A stretch of 40,573 bases of DNA from an uncultured Synechococcaceae cyanobacterium. GTDB taxonomy: Bacteria; Cyanobacteriota; Cyanobacteriia; PCC-6307; Cyanobiaceae. The DNA lies in NCBI GenBank assembly GCA_902538695.1, contig CACBGC010000001.1:1-40573 (forward strand). The letters run 5' to 3'. Below are positions 8,439 through 16,204 of the stretch, one piece after another. The number at the start of each line of letters is the position of its first letter. The first letter of the stretch is position 1. The notes beneath the pieces are model-generated. The model ran no database searches. It saw only the letters and a list, made by a program, of their open reading frames with translations, and had not been told where the DNA came from. The position numbers and the translations under genes were made by a program.

Positions 8439-9443
8439 ATGCAACCAACCTCATCACCGGTAAAGGTTGGAGTCATAGGTATTGGAAATATGGGCTGGCA
8501 TCATGCTCGAGTACTAAGTTTACTTAAAGATGCAAATCTCATTGGAGTCGCAGATCCAAATGAGGAGAGAGGGAAATTAGCTATTGAGCAATTTCAATGT
8601 GAATGGTTCAAGGATTATAAAGACCTAATTCCAAAAGTTGATGCTATCTGTATTGCTGTCCCTACACTACTTCATCAAAAAGTAGGACTAGATTGTCTTA
8701 ATGGAGGTGCTAACGTTCTCATTGAAAAACCAATTGCAGCTAACGAGTTGGAAGCAAAATCTCTAATAGAGGCTGCTAATACAAGTAACTGTTTATTACA
8801 AGTAGGGCATATTGAAAGATTTAATCCTGCTTTTAGAGAATTAAATAAAATAGTAAATAATGAAGAAATTGTTGTTTTAGAAGCAAGGAGGCACAGTCCT
8901 CATGCCGACAGAGCAAATGATGTATCTGTAGTAATGGATTTAATGATTCATGACATTGATCTTATTTTGGAGCTTGTAAACTCAAAAATACAAAAATTAG
9001 CAGCAGTTGGAGGAAGAAATAGCGAAGGATTAATAGATTATGTCAATGCTACTTTAGTTTTTAAAAATAATGTTATTGCAAGCCTAACTGCAAGCAAAAT
9101 GAGTCACAAAAAAATTAGAAGTTTAAGTGCTCACTGCCAAAATGGCCTAGTAGAAACTGATTTTTTAAATCACTCTTTGCAAATCCATCGAAAATCTAAT
9201 GAATCATACACAGCAGAGCATGGAGAATTAGTTTATAGAAATGATGGATATGTCGAAGAAGTTAGCACAACCTCCATTGAACCTCTCTATGCTGAACTGG
9301 AGCATTTTCTTAAGTGCGTTCAGGGGAAAGAAACACCCGAGGTAGATGGTGAGCAAGCCTCAAGAGCATTAAAAATAGCTGATTTTATAGAGAGTGCTGT
9401 AGAAAATTCTGGAGATGCGATTTTACTAGAAAATCCCTTCTGA
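8439..9443 (+). CDS. Gfo/Idh/MocA-family NAD(P)-dependent oxidoreductase
   Basis: A 334-residue dehydrogenase with an N-terminal Rossmann domain, VGVIGIGNMGWHHARVL (glycine motif near 14-19), and the family signature EKP at 96-98 (LIEKPIA). The second domain contributes MDLMIHDIDLIL, with His171 and Asp172 in the usual catalytic position. The VGHIERFNPAF segment is typical of sugar-nucleotide dehydrogenases in this superfamily (for example those acting on UDP-N-acetylhexosamines), so a role in surface polysaccharide or lipid A sugar metabolism is a reasonable inference, but the substrate is not determined by sequence. It ends 27 bases before the convergent psbK stop. Confidence 0.85.
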   Translation: MQPTSSPVKVGVIGIGNMGWHHARVLSLLKDANLIGVADPNEERGKLAIEQFQCEWFKDYKDLIPKVDAICIAVPTLLHQKVGLDCLNGGANVLIEKPIAANELEAKSLIEAANTSNCLLQVGHIERFNPAFRELNKIVNNEEIVVLEARRHSPHADRANDVSVVMDLMIHDIDLILELVNSKIQKLAAVGGRNSEGLIDYVNATLVFKNNVIASLTASKMSHKKIRSLSAHCQNGLVETDFLNHSLQIHRKSNESYTAEHGELVYRNDGYVEEVSTTSIEPLYAELEHFLKCVQGKETPEVDGEQASRALKIADFIESAVENSGDAILLENPF

Positions 9444-9470
9444 TAAAGACAATCTAAACTACAAAGAATT

Positions 9471-9611
9471 TTATTTAAATCCAACTGCAGCTTGCCAAAC
9501 AAACACTAATAAAAAGAAAAATAAAGGAATCAGTGGCAGAACATCAACAGTTGGAGCAAAGGCCTTATAAGCCTCTGGCAATTCAGCGAATGTATTAAAT
9601 AGAATGAGCAC
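9471..9611 (-). CDS. psbK: Photosystem II core subunit PsbK precursor
   Basis: A 46-residue, single-helix thylakoid protein of the photosystem II core (located beside CP43). Read directly on the reverse strand: the N-terminal leader is removed just before the conserved [16 protein letters not shown], then comes one transmembrane helix ([17 protein letters not shown]), ending FK. The start must be GTG at 9611, because an in-frame TAA lies six codons upstream and no ATG intervenes. It lies 33 bases downstream of tgt on the same strand, an arrangement I regard as common in marine picocyanobacteria. Its small size makes it easily missed by automated ORF calls. Confidence 0.93.
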
Positions 9612-9644
9612 CTTTTTGATAATTTAATTAATTATGATAAGACG

Positions 9645-10763
9645 TTACCACGTATGGTGAGCAATAGAGGATGTTTTCCAAGGAGCGAAATCATTTGTAA
9701 AACAATTATCTCTAATTGCAGTAGAAATTGCGTTGGTAAATCTTATTAAGTGAGCAATATTATGCAAACTTATGAGAGTTAGGCCTAATATTTCGTCATT
9801 TCTAATTAGATGATGCAAATATGCTCGAGAATAGGATTTACAAGTTTCGCATTTACAAGTTTTATCAATCGGAGAAAAGTCATTTTTAAATCGAGCATTT
9901 CGCAAATTCAATCTTTCTTCATTAAAAAATGCAGTCCCATGTCTTCCCAGTCTAGTAGGCAAAACACAGTCAAATATATCGAATCCATTAGCAACAGCTA
10001 GAGAAATTTCTTTTAAAGAGCCAATTCCCATTAAATATCTTGGTTTATTTGTTGGTAAGAATTTCGGGACGTAATTAATTACACTATGTATTTCTTCGAC
10101 TGCCTCGCCAACACTTACACCTCCCACTGCTATTCCAGGCAAATCAAAAGAACTTGTATATTTTGCACTGTATTCTCTCAATCTCGGATACTTTCCACCT
10201 TGAACTATACCGAATAATGCTTGATTGGATTTCTGATGAGTCTCAACACATTTTTGCAACCATGAATGAGTTCTTTGTAAAGAGTCTTCAATATCATTTT
10301 CGTTAGCTGTATGCGGAGGACAATGATCAAAAGCCATAGCAACATCCGATCCAAGATCCATTTGAATCTGCATTACTTTTTCAGGTGATAAAAAAACATG
10401 ACTTCCATCTCTTGGATTTTTAAATTCCACACCTCTATCAGAAATATTATTTAATTTGGCCAAACTAAAAACTTGATATCCTCCTGAATCAGTAAGAATA
10501 GGATTAGGCCAATTCATGAACTTATGTATTCCCCCAGATTCTTTAACTAGTTTTTCTCCAGGTTGTAAATGAAGATGAAAGGTATTTGAGAGAATCATTT
10601 CTGATCCTGTAGAGGTTAACTGCTTAGATGAAATTCCTTTAACCGTTGCCAAAGTACCCACAGGCATAAATTTTGGCGTGTTTACCTGACCATTTGGTGT
10701 ATGAAATATACCAGTTCTTGCCGCTGTATTACTGCAATTCGATGTAATTTCAAATTCAAACAC
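9645..10763 (-). CDS. tgt: Queuine/preQ1 tRNA-ribosyltransferase
   Basis: Exchanges guanine for the queuosine precursor preQ1 at the wobble base of GUN-anticodon tRNAs. A TIM-barrel protein of 372 residues. Seen motifs: TDSGGYQVFSL with Asp92 (active-site acid); FGIVQGG at about 184-190; FDIFDCVLPTRLGRHG with Asp265 as the nucleophile; and a zinc site formed by C303, C305, C308 (CKCETC) and His334, with exactly the C-x-C-x2-C-x25-H spacing of the family. The ATG start fits. Followed by psbK on the same strand. No other queuosine genes are in the window. Confidence 0.95.
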   Translation of the reverse strand: MFEFEITSNCSNTAARTGIFHTPNGQVNTPKFMPVGTLATVKGISSKQLTSTGSEMILSNTFHLHLQPGEKLVKESGGIHKFMNWPNPILTDSGGYQVFSLAKLNNISDRGVEFKNPRDGSHVFLSPEKVMQIQMDLGSDVAMAFDHCPPHTANENDIEDSLQRTHSWLQKCVETHQKSNQALFGIVQGGKYPRLREYSAKYTSSFDLPGIAVGGVSVGEAVEEIHSVINYVPKFLPTNKPRYLMGIGSLKEISLAVANGFDIFDCVLPTRLGRHGTAFFNEERLNLRNARFKNDFSPIDKTCKCETCKSYSRAYLHHLIRNDEILGLTLISLHNIAHLIRFTNAISTAIRDNCFTNDFAPWKTSSIAHHTW

Positions 10764-10861
10764 GATAATTTATAAAATTTTTTGATCCTTTTTCATTAAT
10801 TTACCCTATTATCTAATATTGAATCTATTTTTATCTCATCAAAAAATATTTAATAAAAAAT

Positions 10862-11602
10862 TTGGCAGGATCTTGGATTTTCTATACGACATTTCCAAAG
10901 ATACCCTTAATTAATCCTGAATTTAAAAATATTGCACAATTTGCTCCGCCTTTAGGATTTTTAATTGGAACAATACAGAGTTATATTTTTCTTTTTTTAA
11001 AAACAAACTCCTGGTCCATTTATGCATCTGCATTAATTTGCTTGGCTTCAGGATATTTAATTACTGGTGGTCTACACATTGATGGTTTAATGGATACTTT
11101 CGATGGTATTTTTGCGGGTAAAAAGAAACGCTTAAAAGCCATGAAAGACAGTAAAGTTGGGTCCTTTGGCGTTCAAGCCTTAGTTTTTATAACTTTAATT
11201 CAAATTGCTTGCATACTAAAAATTCAAACCCTAATAATTTTTGTTTTACCTATATGCTTATTTTGGGGAAGATTTTCAAATTTATTTTTTATTGAAAAGT
11301 TTAAATATACAAGTTATAAAAAAAAATCTATTAGACACAAAAAGTTTTGGAATGGATTTAAAAAAGAATCGTTGATCTCCATTATTTTTCTTTTAATTTT
11401 TATTTCATACCAATTTGTTTCAATTACAACCAAAGCATTATTAATAAAATTTTTAATTCTTATTTTGATTGGTATTTTTCTAAGCTATTTTATCCCAAAC
11501 ATACTGGGTAATAAAATTGGAGGCTTCAACGGAGATGCCTGCGGTGCAAGTGTTGTACTAGTTGAAACTGCAATGTTGTTTATACATGCAATTCTTTTAT
11601 AG
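10862..11602 (+). CDS. cobS: Adenosylcobinamide-GDP ribazoletransferase (cobalamin synthase)
   Basis: A polytopic membrane enzyme that joins adenosylcobinamide-GDP to alpha-ribazole in the last steps of B12 (here pseudocobalamin) assembly. The conserved acidic segment GGLHIDGLMDTFDGIFAG is intact, as are the following KDSKVGSFGV motif and the C-terminal GGFNGDACGA. About five to six hydrophobic helices are visible across 246 residues. The start used is TTG at 10862. The frame is open back to a TGA at 10820-10822 without an ATG, GTG or TTG, so the N-terminus may instead use a rarer codon a little upstream. Its end overlaps the convergent histidine kinase by 23 bases. Confidence 0.9.
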   Translation: MAGSWIFYTTFPKIPLINPEFKNIAQFAPPLGFLIGTIQSYIFLFLKTNSWSIYASALICLASGYLITGGLHIDGLMDTFDGIFAGKKKRLKAMKDSKVGSFGVQALVFITLIQIACILKIQTLIIFVLPICLFWGRFSNLFFIEKFKYTSYKKKSIRHKKFWNGFKKESLISIIFLLIFISYQFVSITTKALLIKFLILILIGIFLSYFIPNILGNKIGGFNGDACGASVVLVETAMLFIHAILL

Positions 11603-12716
11603 GTAGTTCCAAATAGAAAATATTTTTCTTCTTAAGATTTTTTGATTTCGCAGTATTATCAATCGAATTATTTTGCAGCAATCTTAAATCTCCTCCAATT
11701 TGTTTTGCTAATTTTCTCGCCAAAAAAAGCCCTACGCCCGTGCCGTCTTTTTTCTTAGCGGCAGATCCTCTAAATCCTTTTTCAAAAATTTTCTCATTTT
11801 CATTTTTGGTTATTTTTTTACCATCATCAAATATACAAAGTCCATTACTCGTGAAAGCGAGACCAATTTCAGTATCTTTTTGGGCATATTTAAAAGCATT
11901 TTCTAATAAATTGGCCACAATTTCAGCAATCACAGCATATTTTGCTTTTATTGGCGATAAAGTCCAATCTGGCCAAAGAGAAGGTTCAGTCCAATCTCTA
12001 TTCTCTAAGTCCGCATTCGCTTTACCCCTTTCTAATATTGGCCTTAATAAACTCTGAACAGTTATTACCTTTTTATTATCTAAATTTGGAGGTAATAATA
12101 ACCTTTCCTCTCCAATTTCTATAGGAAGTGAAATAGGTGAATTTAATTGTGCAAAAGAATCCATATATTTATTAATTTGTTTTTGCTCTAATATCATGCG
12201 TTCGACTATTTCAATAGAGCTATTATCTGAACCAAGTCTTTTTATTAGTAATTTTGCATATGTTCTAATAGCAGCTAATGGATTCCTTAATTGATGGATT
12301 ATGACATTGACCTGATTTTTTAAATAATTGATTTCTTCATTTTTATTTTGACGTTCTAATTCGATAGAGACGCATTTAGCTAAAGATATCGAAAGGGCTT
12401 TTAATCTAGAATCAAGAGATACTGGCCAATTCCCTCCTGTCAAATCAGTTTCTACCCTAAGGACGCCAAGTAATATATCGTTTTCTTGAAGCGGGTACCA
12501 TCTTCTATTAGGGGATGAAACTTTTAGTGAAGGATCATCCTCTAATGATGTAAGTAGCCTATCAATTTGTGGCCATTGACCAATCATTTCAAAAGATGCT
12601 TTAGTTCCTTCCTTAGCTGAAGCAATATACATAACTAAATTAGTCACGCCCATTGAGCAACCAAAACTCTCTAACTGTTTAATAATTAGTTCTTCAAATT
12701 TTTTTGAAAGATTCAT
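11580..12716 (-). CDS. Hik2/CSK-like sensor histidine kinase with GAF domain
   Basis: A soluble 378-residue sensor kinase with no transmembrane segment. Residues about 10-125 look like a GAF sensor domain. The H-box HQLRNPLAAIRTYAKLL carries the phospho-acceptor His141. The ATPase domain has the N-box ANLLENAFKYA, the G1 box FDDGKK and the G2 box GTGVGLFLARKLAKQIGG. The GAF-DHp-ATPase layout and the LRNPLxAxRTxxKLLxKRL signature match cyanobacterial Hik2 and plant chloroplast sensor kinase, which link photosynthetic electron-carrier redox state to transcription. No response regulator is adjacent. The Hik2 assignment is my inference from motif similarity; a histidine kinase identity is certain. 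Confidence 0.85.
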   Translation of the reverse strand: MNLSKKFEELIIKQLESFGCSMGVTNLVMYIASAKEGTKASFEMIGQWPQIDRLLTSLEDDPSLKVSSPNRRWYPLQENDILLGVLRVETDLTGGNWPVSLDSRLKALSISLAKCVSIELERQNKNEEINYLKNQVNVIIHQLRNPLAAIRTYAKLLIKRLGSDNSSIEIVERMILEQKQINKYMDSFAQLNSPISLPIEIGEERLLLPPNLDNKKVITVQSLLRPILERGKANADLENRDWTEPSLWPDWTLSPIKAKYAVIAEIVANLLENAFKYAQKDTEIGLAFTSNGLCIFDDGKKITKNENEKIFEKGFRGSAAKKKDGTGVGLFLARKLAKQIGGDLRLLQNNSIDNTAKSKNLKKKNIFYLELPIKELHV

Positions 12717-12749
12717 AATTAATAAAATTTTGAGGAATTTTTTTTAAAA

Positions 12750-12960
12750 AAAACTTGAATAAGGGCTTGTAAAATATGAAAAAAGTATTAAGATATATAA
12801 AGAGGTCTGACTTTAGCCAGCCTTAAATATGAATATTTAATCATATTTTAAGCTACATCAGGGGTTGATGGGTCCTCTATGTAATTTGAAGTGAATTTAA
12901 AATCACATATATAAGATTAGTAAAAATAAATAAGACTAATCTCATTAATAATTTCAGGAG
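12750..12960 (+). promoter_or_regulatory. Structured 5' leader of the DUF3155 gene
   Basis: The 253 bases between the divergent kinase and DUF3155 hold two clear stem-loops. One is at 12819-12854 (AGCCTTAAATATGA pairs with TCATATTTTAAGCT over 14 positions with two mismatches, 8-base loop). The second is at 12914-12942 (AGATTAGT with ACTAATCT, 13-base loop), ending 13 bases before a strong ribosome site AGGAG at 12956-12960. A TATATA-like -10 lies near 12792-12800. Whether it acts as a leader or a separate small RNA cannot be said. Confidence 0.4.
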
Positions 12961-12969
12961 TACCAATCA

Positions 12970-13338
12970 ATGTCAAAAAAAAGAAAAAGAATCAGCAGAA
13001 GAAGATTGGCTGGCCAAAGAGTAATGGCACATGTACCTATTTATCATATCGAAACTGGCAAACATAAACCAGTAACAGCAGCAAGAAGATTCATAGCTGA
13101 AAATGGTCTCTCTGCGCCTTCAGTTTTCAATGTCAGAAGAAATGAACACACCACCGATAGATTTTTTTGGGGTGAAAAAGGTTTATTTAGCGCCCAATAT
13201 GCTGAAGAAAATCATTTTCTATTTCCATCACTAAAAGTTGTAGTTGAAGGAATTGGTGAAGAAAAAATATTTGAGGGTCTAGAACTTACTGCAGATGATT
13301 GGGAAGAGATTGAAGAATATGAATATGCTTTTGTTTAA
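12970..13338 (+). CDS. DUF3155 family protein (cyanobacterial, unknown function)
   Basis: A 122-residue protein matching the cyanobacteria-specific DUF3155 family. The N-terminus is strongly basic (SKKRKRISRRRLAGQRVMAH), suggesting nucleic acid or ribosome contact, while the last 30 residues are strongly acidic (ELTADDWEEIEEYEYAFV); the centre is a conserved HYIETGKHKPVTAARRFI-like block. Unusually for this genome the gene has a near-perfect Shine-Dalgarno sequence (AGGAG, nine bases before ATG) and a long structured leader, both signs of high or regulated expression. Its stop overlaps the convergent esterase by four bases. I know no function for the family; the charge pattern is seen, any nucleic acid role is a guess. 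Confidence 0.85.
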   Translation: MSKKRKRISRRRLAGQRVMAHVPIYHIETGKHKPVTAARRFIAENGLSAPSVFNVRRNEHTTDRFFWGEKGLFSAQYAEENHFLFPSLKVVVEGIGEEKIFEGLELTADDWEEIEEYEYAFV

Positions 13339-13952
13339 AAAATATTACTTATATTTGAACTTATAAAATTAATTAAATTTGAATCAATTTGATGAAATCC
13401 ATCGAATTCTAATAATTCACAAAACTTAGAAGACTTAATCTTTACCTTTTCATAAATAGTCCTTGAAGCATCTATGGGCACAACGTCATCATATAAACCA
13501 TGACTAATAATCAATGGCGAGAAATTTTCTCCCGGGGCCCAGTTGGGGTGTGGATACCCACTACAAGCAACAATTAATCCAAAATTTAACTTAAATCCCG
13601 CATCAATTGCCATTGCCGCCCCCTGAGAGAACCCAAACAAAATTGTTTTTCTTAGTGAAATCTGATCAGTATCAAATTTTTTTAATGTAACTAAAAGTTT
13701 ATTTACTTCAACCTCAGCTTCTTTCCAATCATGTGGGTATAATCCATACCACTGTCTTCCCTGACCACTTGGATGTAATCCAGGAGCTCTCAAAGAAATT
13801 ACCTCAAAATCAAGATTTATTTTTTCAGTTATCTCCTTTCCAAATGTTAAAAGGTCATCTGAATCAGCTCCCCAACCATGGATCAAAATAATTCTATGAG
13901 TTGCAGTTTGAGAGCTAATCGAGACAAATTCATGATTGATAGCATATTTCAT
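13335..13952 (-). CDS. Alpha/beta-hydrolase, phospholipase/carboxylesterase family
   Basis: A 205-residue serine hydrolase of the carboxylesterase/acyl-protein thioesterase type. The oxyanion region reads ILIHGWGADSDDLL, the nucleophile elbow is FGFSQGAA with Ser109, the acid is in ISHGLYDDVVP (Asp155 or Asp156), and the catalytic histidine is His187 in FDGFHQID. No signal peptide is seen, so it is likely cytosolic. It overlaps the convergent DUF3155 gene by four bases and is divergent from purH, with a 33-base gap. The natural substrate is unknown. Confidence 0.87.
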   Translation of the reverse strand: MKYAINHEFVSISSQTATHRIILIHGWGADSDDLLTFGKEITEKINLDFEVISLRAPGLHPSGQGRQWYGLYPHDWKEAEVEVNKLLVTLKKFDTDQISLRKTILFGFSQGAAMAIDAGFKLNFGLIVACSGYPHPNWAPGENFSPLIISHGLYDDVVPIDASRTIYEKVKIKSSKFCELLEFDGFHQIDSNLINFISSNISNIF

Positions 13953-13985
13953 GTTTATATTCTTAAGTAAGTAAACTTTCCCATA

Positions 13986-15539
13986 ATGTCTCCATTAGCT
14001 TTAGTTAGTGTCTCTGATAAAAAAAATATAATCCCATTTTGTAAGGAATTGGTAGAGCAATTTAATTATAAAATTCTATCAAGTGGAGGAACTGCCAAAC
14101 ATCTTTTAGAGGCTAAAATTCCAGTTATTAAAGTTGCTGATTTTACTAATTCTCCAGAAATTCTTGGAGGAAGAGTTAAAACTTTACATCCAAAAATACA
14201 CGGGGGAATATTAGCTAAAAGAACTGATGAGGAACATAAAAAAGATATAGAAACTAACAATCTTGAGTTAATTGACTTAGTAGTTGTAAATTTATATCCT
14301 TTTAAAAAAACTGTAGATCAGGGAGCTAAATGGGAAGATGCCATTGAAAATATCGATATCGGAGGGCCATCTATGATTCGTTCTGCAGCCAAAAATCATA
14401 AAGATGTTTCCGTTTTAGTAGATCCTAGTCAGTATCAAAATTTTCTTGAAGAAATTCAAAAAGGTGAATTGAAAGACTCATATAAAGCAAAATTAGCCCT
14501 TGAAGCTTTTCAACATACAGCAGACTATGACACTGCAATATCTACTTGGATAAGGAAAGAAAGAGATTTACAATCTTCCAAATATATTGAATCTTATCCA
14601 CTAATCAAAACCTTAAGATATGGGGAGAATCCACATCAAAAAGCTTTCTGGTATGGTTTAAGTAACATTGGATGGAACTCAGCAGAGCAATTACAAGGAA
14701 AAGACTTAAGTTATAACAATCTATTAGATCTTGATTCGGCACTTTCAACAGTTTTAGAATTTGGCTACACAGAAAAAGATAACCTTACAACCGACTTGTT
14801 CGCTTCTGTTATTCTAAAACACAATAATCCTTGTGGTGCCTCAGTAAGTAATTCAGCTTCTCAAGCATTTTTGAATGCTTTGGAATGCGACTCTGTTAGT
14901 GCATTTGGAGGAATAGTTGCTTTTAATTCAAATGTTGATAGTAAGACCGCAATTCACCTCAAAGAGATTTTCTTAGAGTGTATCGTCGCTCCATCTTTTG
15001 ATAAGGAGGCTTTAGAAATTTTAAAAGTTAAAAAGAATTTAAGAATTTTAAAGTTTTCAAAAGATCAACTCCCAAAAAAGAATCAAACTTCTACTAAATC
15101 AATAATGGGTGGATTACTAGTTCAGGATGCTGATAATAGTGAAGATAAAACTGATAATTGGATTTCAGTAACTAATCAAAATCCGAGTAATCAAATTAAT
15201 TTAGATCTAAATTTTGCATGGAAAATTTGTAAACACGTAAAATCTAATGCAATTGTTATAGCAAAAGACCAAAAAACTATTGGTATTGGGGCTGGACAAA
15301 TGAACAGAGTGGGGGCAGCCAAAATTGCATTAAAAGCAGCTGGAAAGTTGTGTTCAGATGCTGTCTTGGCCAGCGATGGGTTTTTCCCATTTGCAGATAC
15401 TGTAGAGCTAGCAAATACATATGGAATAAAAGCTATTATTCAACCAGGAGGAAGTTTAAGAGACCAAGAAAGTATTGACATGTGTAATTCGAAAGGAATC
15501 GCGATGGTATTTACCCAAAAAAGGCACTTCCTACATTAG
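13986..15539 (+). CDS. purH: Bifunctional AICAR transformylase/IMP cyclohydrolase
   Basis: Catalyses the last two steps of de novo purine synthesis: formyl transfer to AICAR and ring closure to IMP. At 517 residues both domains are complete. The N-terminal methylglyoxal-synthase-like cyclohydrolase (about 1-195) has ILSSGGTAKHL, GGRVKTLHPKIHGGILA and VNLYPF. The C-terminal transformylase (about 200-517) has LRYGENPHQKA, ILKHNNPCGAS (containing the catalytic Lys-His pair), SAFGGIVAFN, GIGAGQMNRVGA and SDGFFPFAD. The ATG start is unambiguous. It ends one base before the convergent DoxX gene. Confidence 0.96.
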   Translation: MSPLALVSVSDKKNIIPFCKELVEQFNYKILSSGGTAKHLLEAKIPVIKVADFTNSPEILGGRVKTLHPKIHGGILAKRTDEEHKKDIETNNLELIDLVVVNLYPFKKTVDQGAKWEDAIENIDIGGPSMIRSAAKNHKDVSVLVDPSQYQNFLEEIQKGELKDSYKAKLALEAFQHTADYDTAISTWIRKERDLQSSKYIESYPLIKTLRYGENPHQKAFWYGLSNIGWNSAEQLQGKDLSYNNLLDLDSALSTVLEFGYTEKDNLTTDLFASVILKHNNPCGASVSNSASQAFLNALECDSVSAFGGIVAFNSNVDSKTAIHLKEIFLECIVAPSFDKEALEILKVKKNLRILKFSKDQLPKKNQTSTKSIMGGLLVQDADNSEDKTDNWISVTNQNPSNQINLDLNFAWKICKHVKSNAIVIAKDQKTIGIGAGQMNRVGAAKIALKAAGKLCSDAVLASDGFFPFADTVELANTYGIKAIIQPGGSLRDQESIDMCNSKGIAMVFTQKRHFLH

Positions 15540-15540
15540 G

Positions 15541-16101
15541 TTATGTTGATTTTGGATAATATGTAATTTTATTAGTTTTTCTGAATAAAGACAGCCTGCC
15601 TGGTCCTGCGCATAGGAAGTAGAGAGAAATAGCCCCATATATAAAAGACAACTCGAAAGCATAATTATGGCCTTCAACCACTGCCAGAGGAAAACCTTCT
15701 AGTCCAGTATCAAGAAGATGAAAATAAACTGCAAATGCCATGGTGGAAAATAGACCAAGAGAAGAAAGCCTCGCAAAAATCCCCAAAGCCAATCCTACTG
15801 GGCATACCAATTGAGTAATTGCTGCGCCAAAAGTCCAAACAACAGGATCACCTGGCAAAAATGGGAAGTACTTACCCACTACAAACTCAGCAAAACCCTG
15901 TGGATCTTGAAGTTTCTCAAGACCATGATGAATCATTAAAGCACAAAAACCTATTCTTAAAACAAAAATCGAAAGTTCTCCAAGGATATTTACTTCTGCC
16001 CCTGAAGACGAATTGGCAACTACAACTTCAACTTTTTGGGGCGCTTTAGTTCTATTCATACTTGCAGTTTCAATCTGATTAGTTTGTGCTTTGTCTTCCA
16101 T
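15541..16101 (-). CDS. DoxX family membrane protein
   Basis: A 186-residue inner-membrane protein. About 40 hydrophilic residues are followed by four hydrophobic helices: near 45-60 (SIFVLRIGFCALMIHHGLEK), 85-105, 110-130 and 145-165. The first-helix pattern RxGFxxLMIxHGxEKLxxP is the DoxX signature, and the conserved end RLSLFRK is also typical. Family members are quinone-linked or redox-associated membrane proteins of mostly unknown role; nothing here points to a specific partner. It is convergent with purH (one-base gap). Confidence 0.8.
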   Translation of the reverse strand: MEDKAQTNQIETASMNRTKAPQKVEVVVANSSSGAEVNILGELSIFVLRIGFCALMIHHGLEKLQDPQGFAEFVVGKYFPFLPGDPVVWTFGAAITQLVCPVGLALGIFARLSSLGLFSTMAFAVYFHLLDTGLEGFPLAVVEGHNYAFELSFIYGAISLYFLCAGPGRLSLFRKTNKITYYPKST

Positions 16102-16204
16102 ACTTCATTAATTTTTCATTATTCTAGTTAATAAAGTAGATCTTTTGGAATGATCTGACTAATAAATTAAAAAAACTAAGCAAATTTATAAATGAATAAC
16201 AAAT

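Noticed and set aside
10764..10861. Cobalamin riboswitch ahead of cobS
   Set aside because: The spacer is under 100 bases, very AT-rich and lacks any recognisable B12-box sequence.
11740..12057. A 105-codon forward open frame opposite the histidine kinase
   Set aside because: The reverse strand has all kinase boxes intact; the forward frame has no recognisable features and is a shadow.
16102..16204. Possible regulatory element between ispH and the DoxX gene
   Set aside because: No convincing hairpin, box or small open frame was seen in this 103-base spacer.
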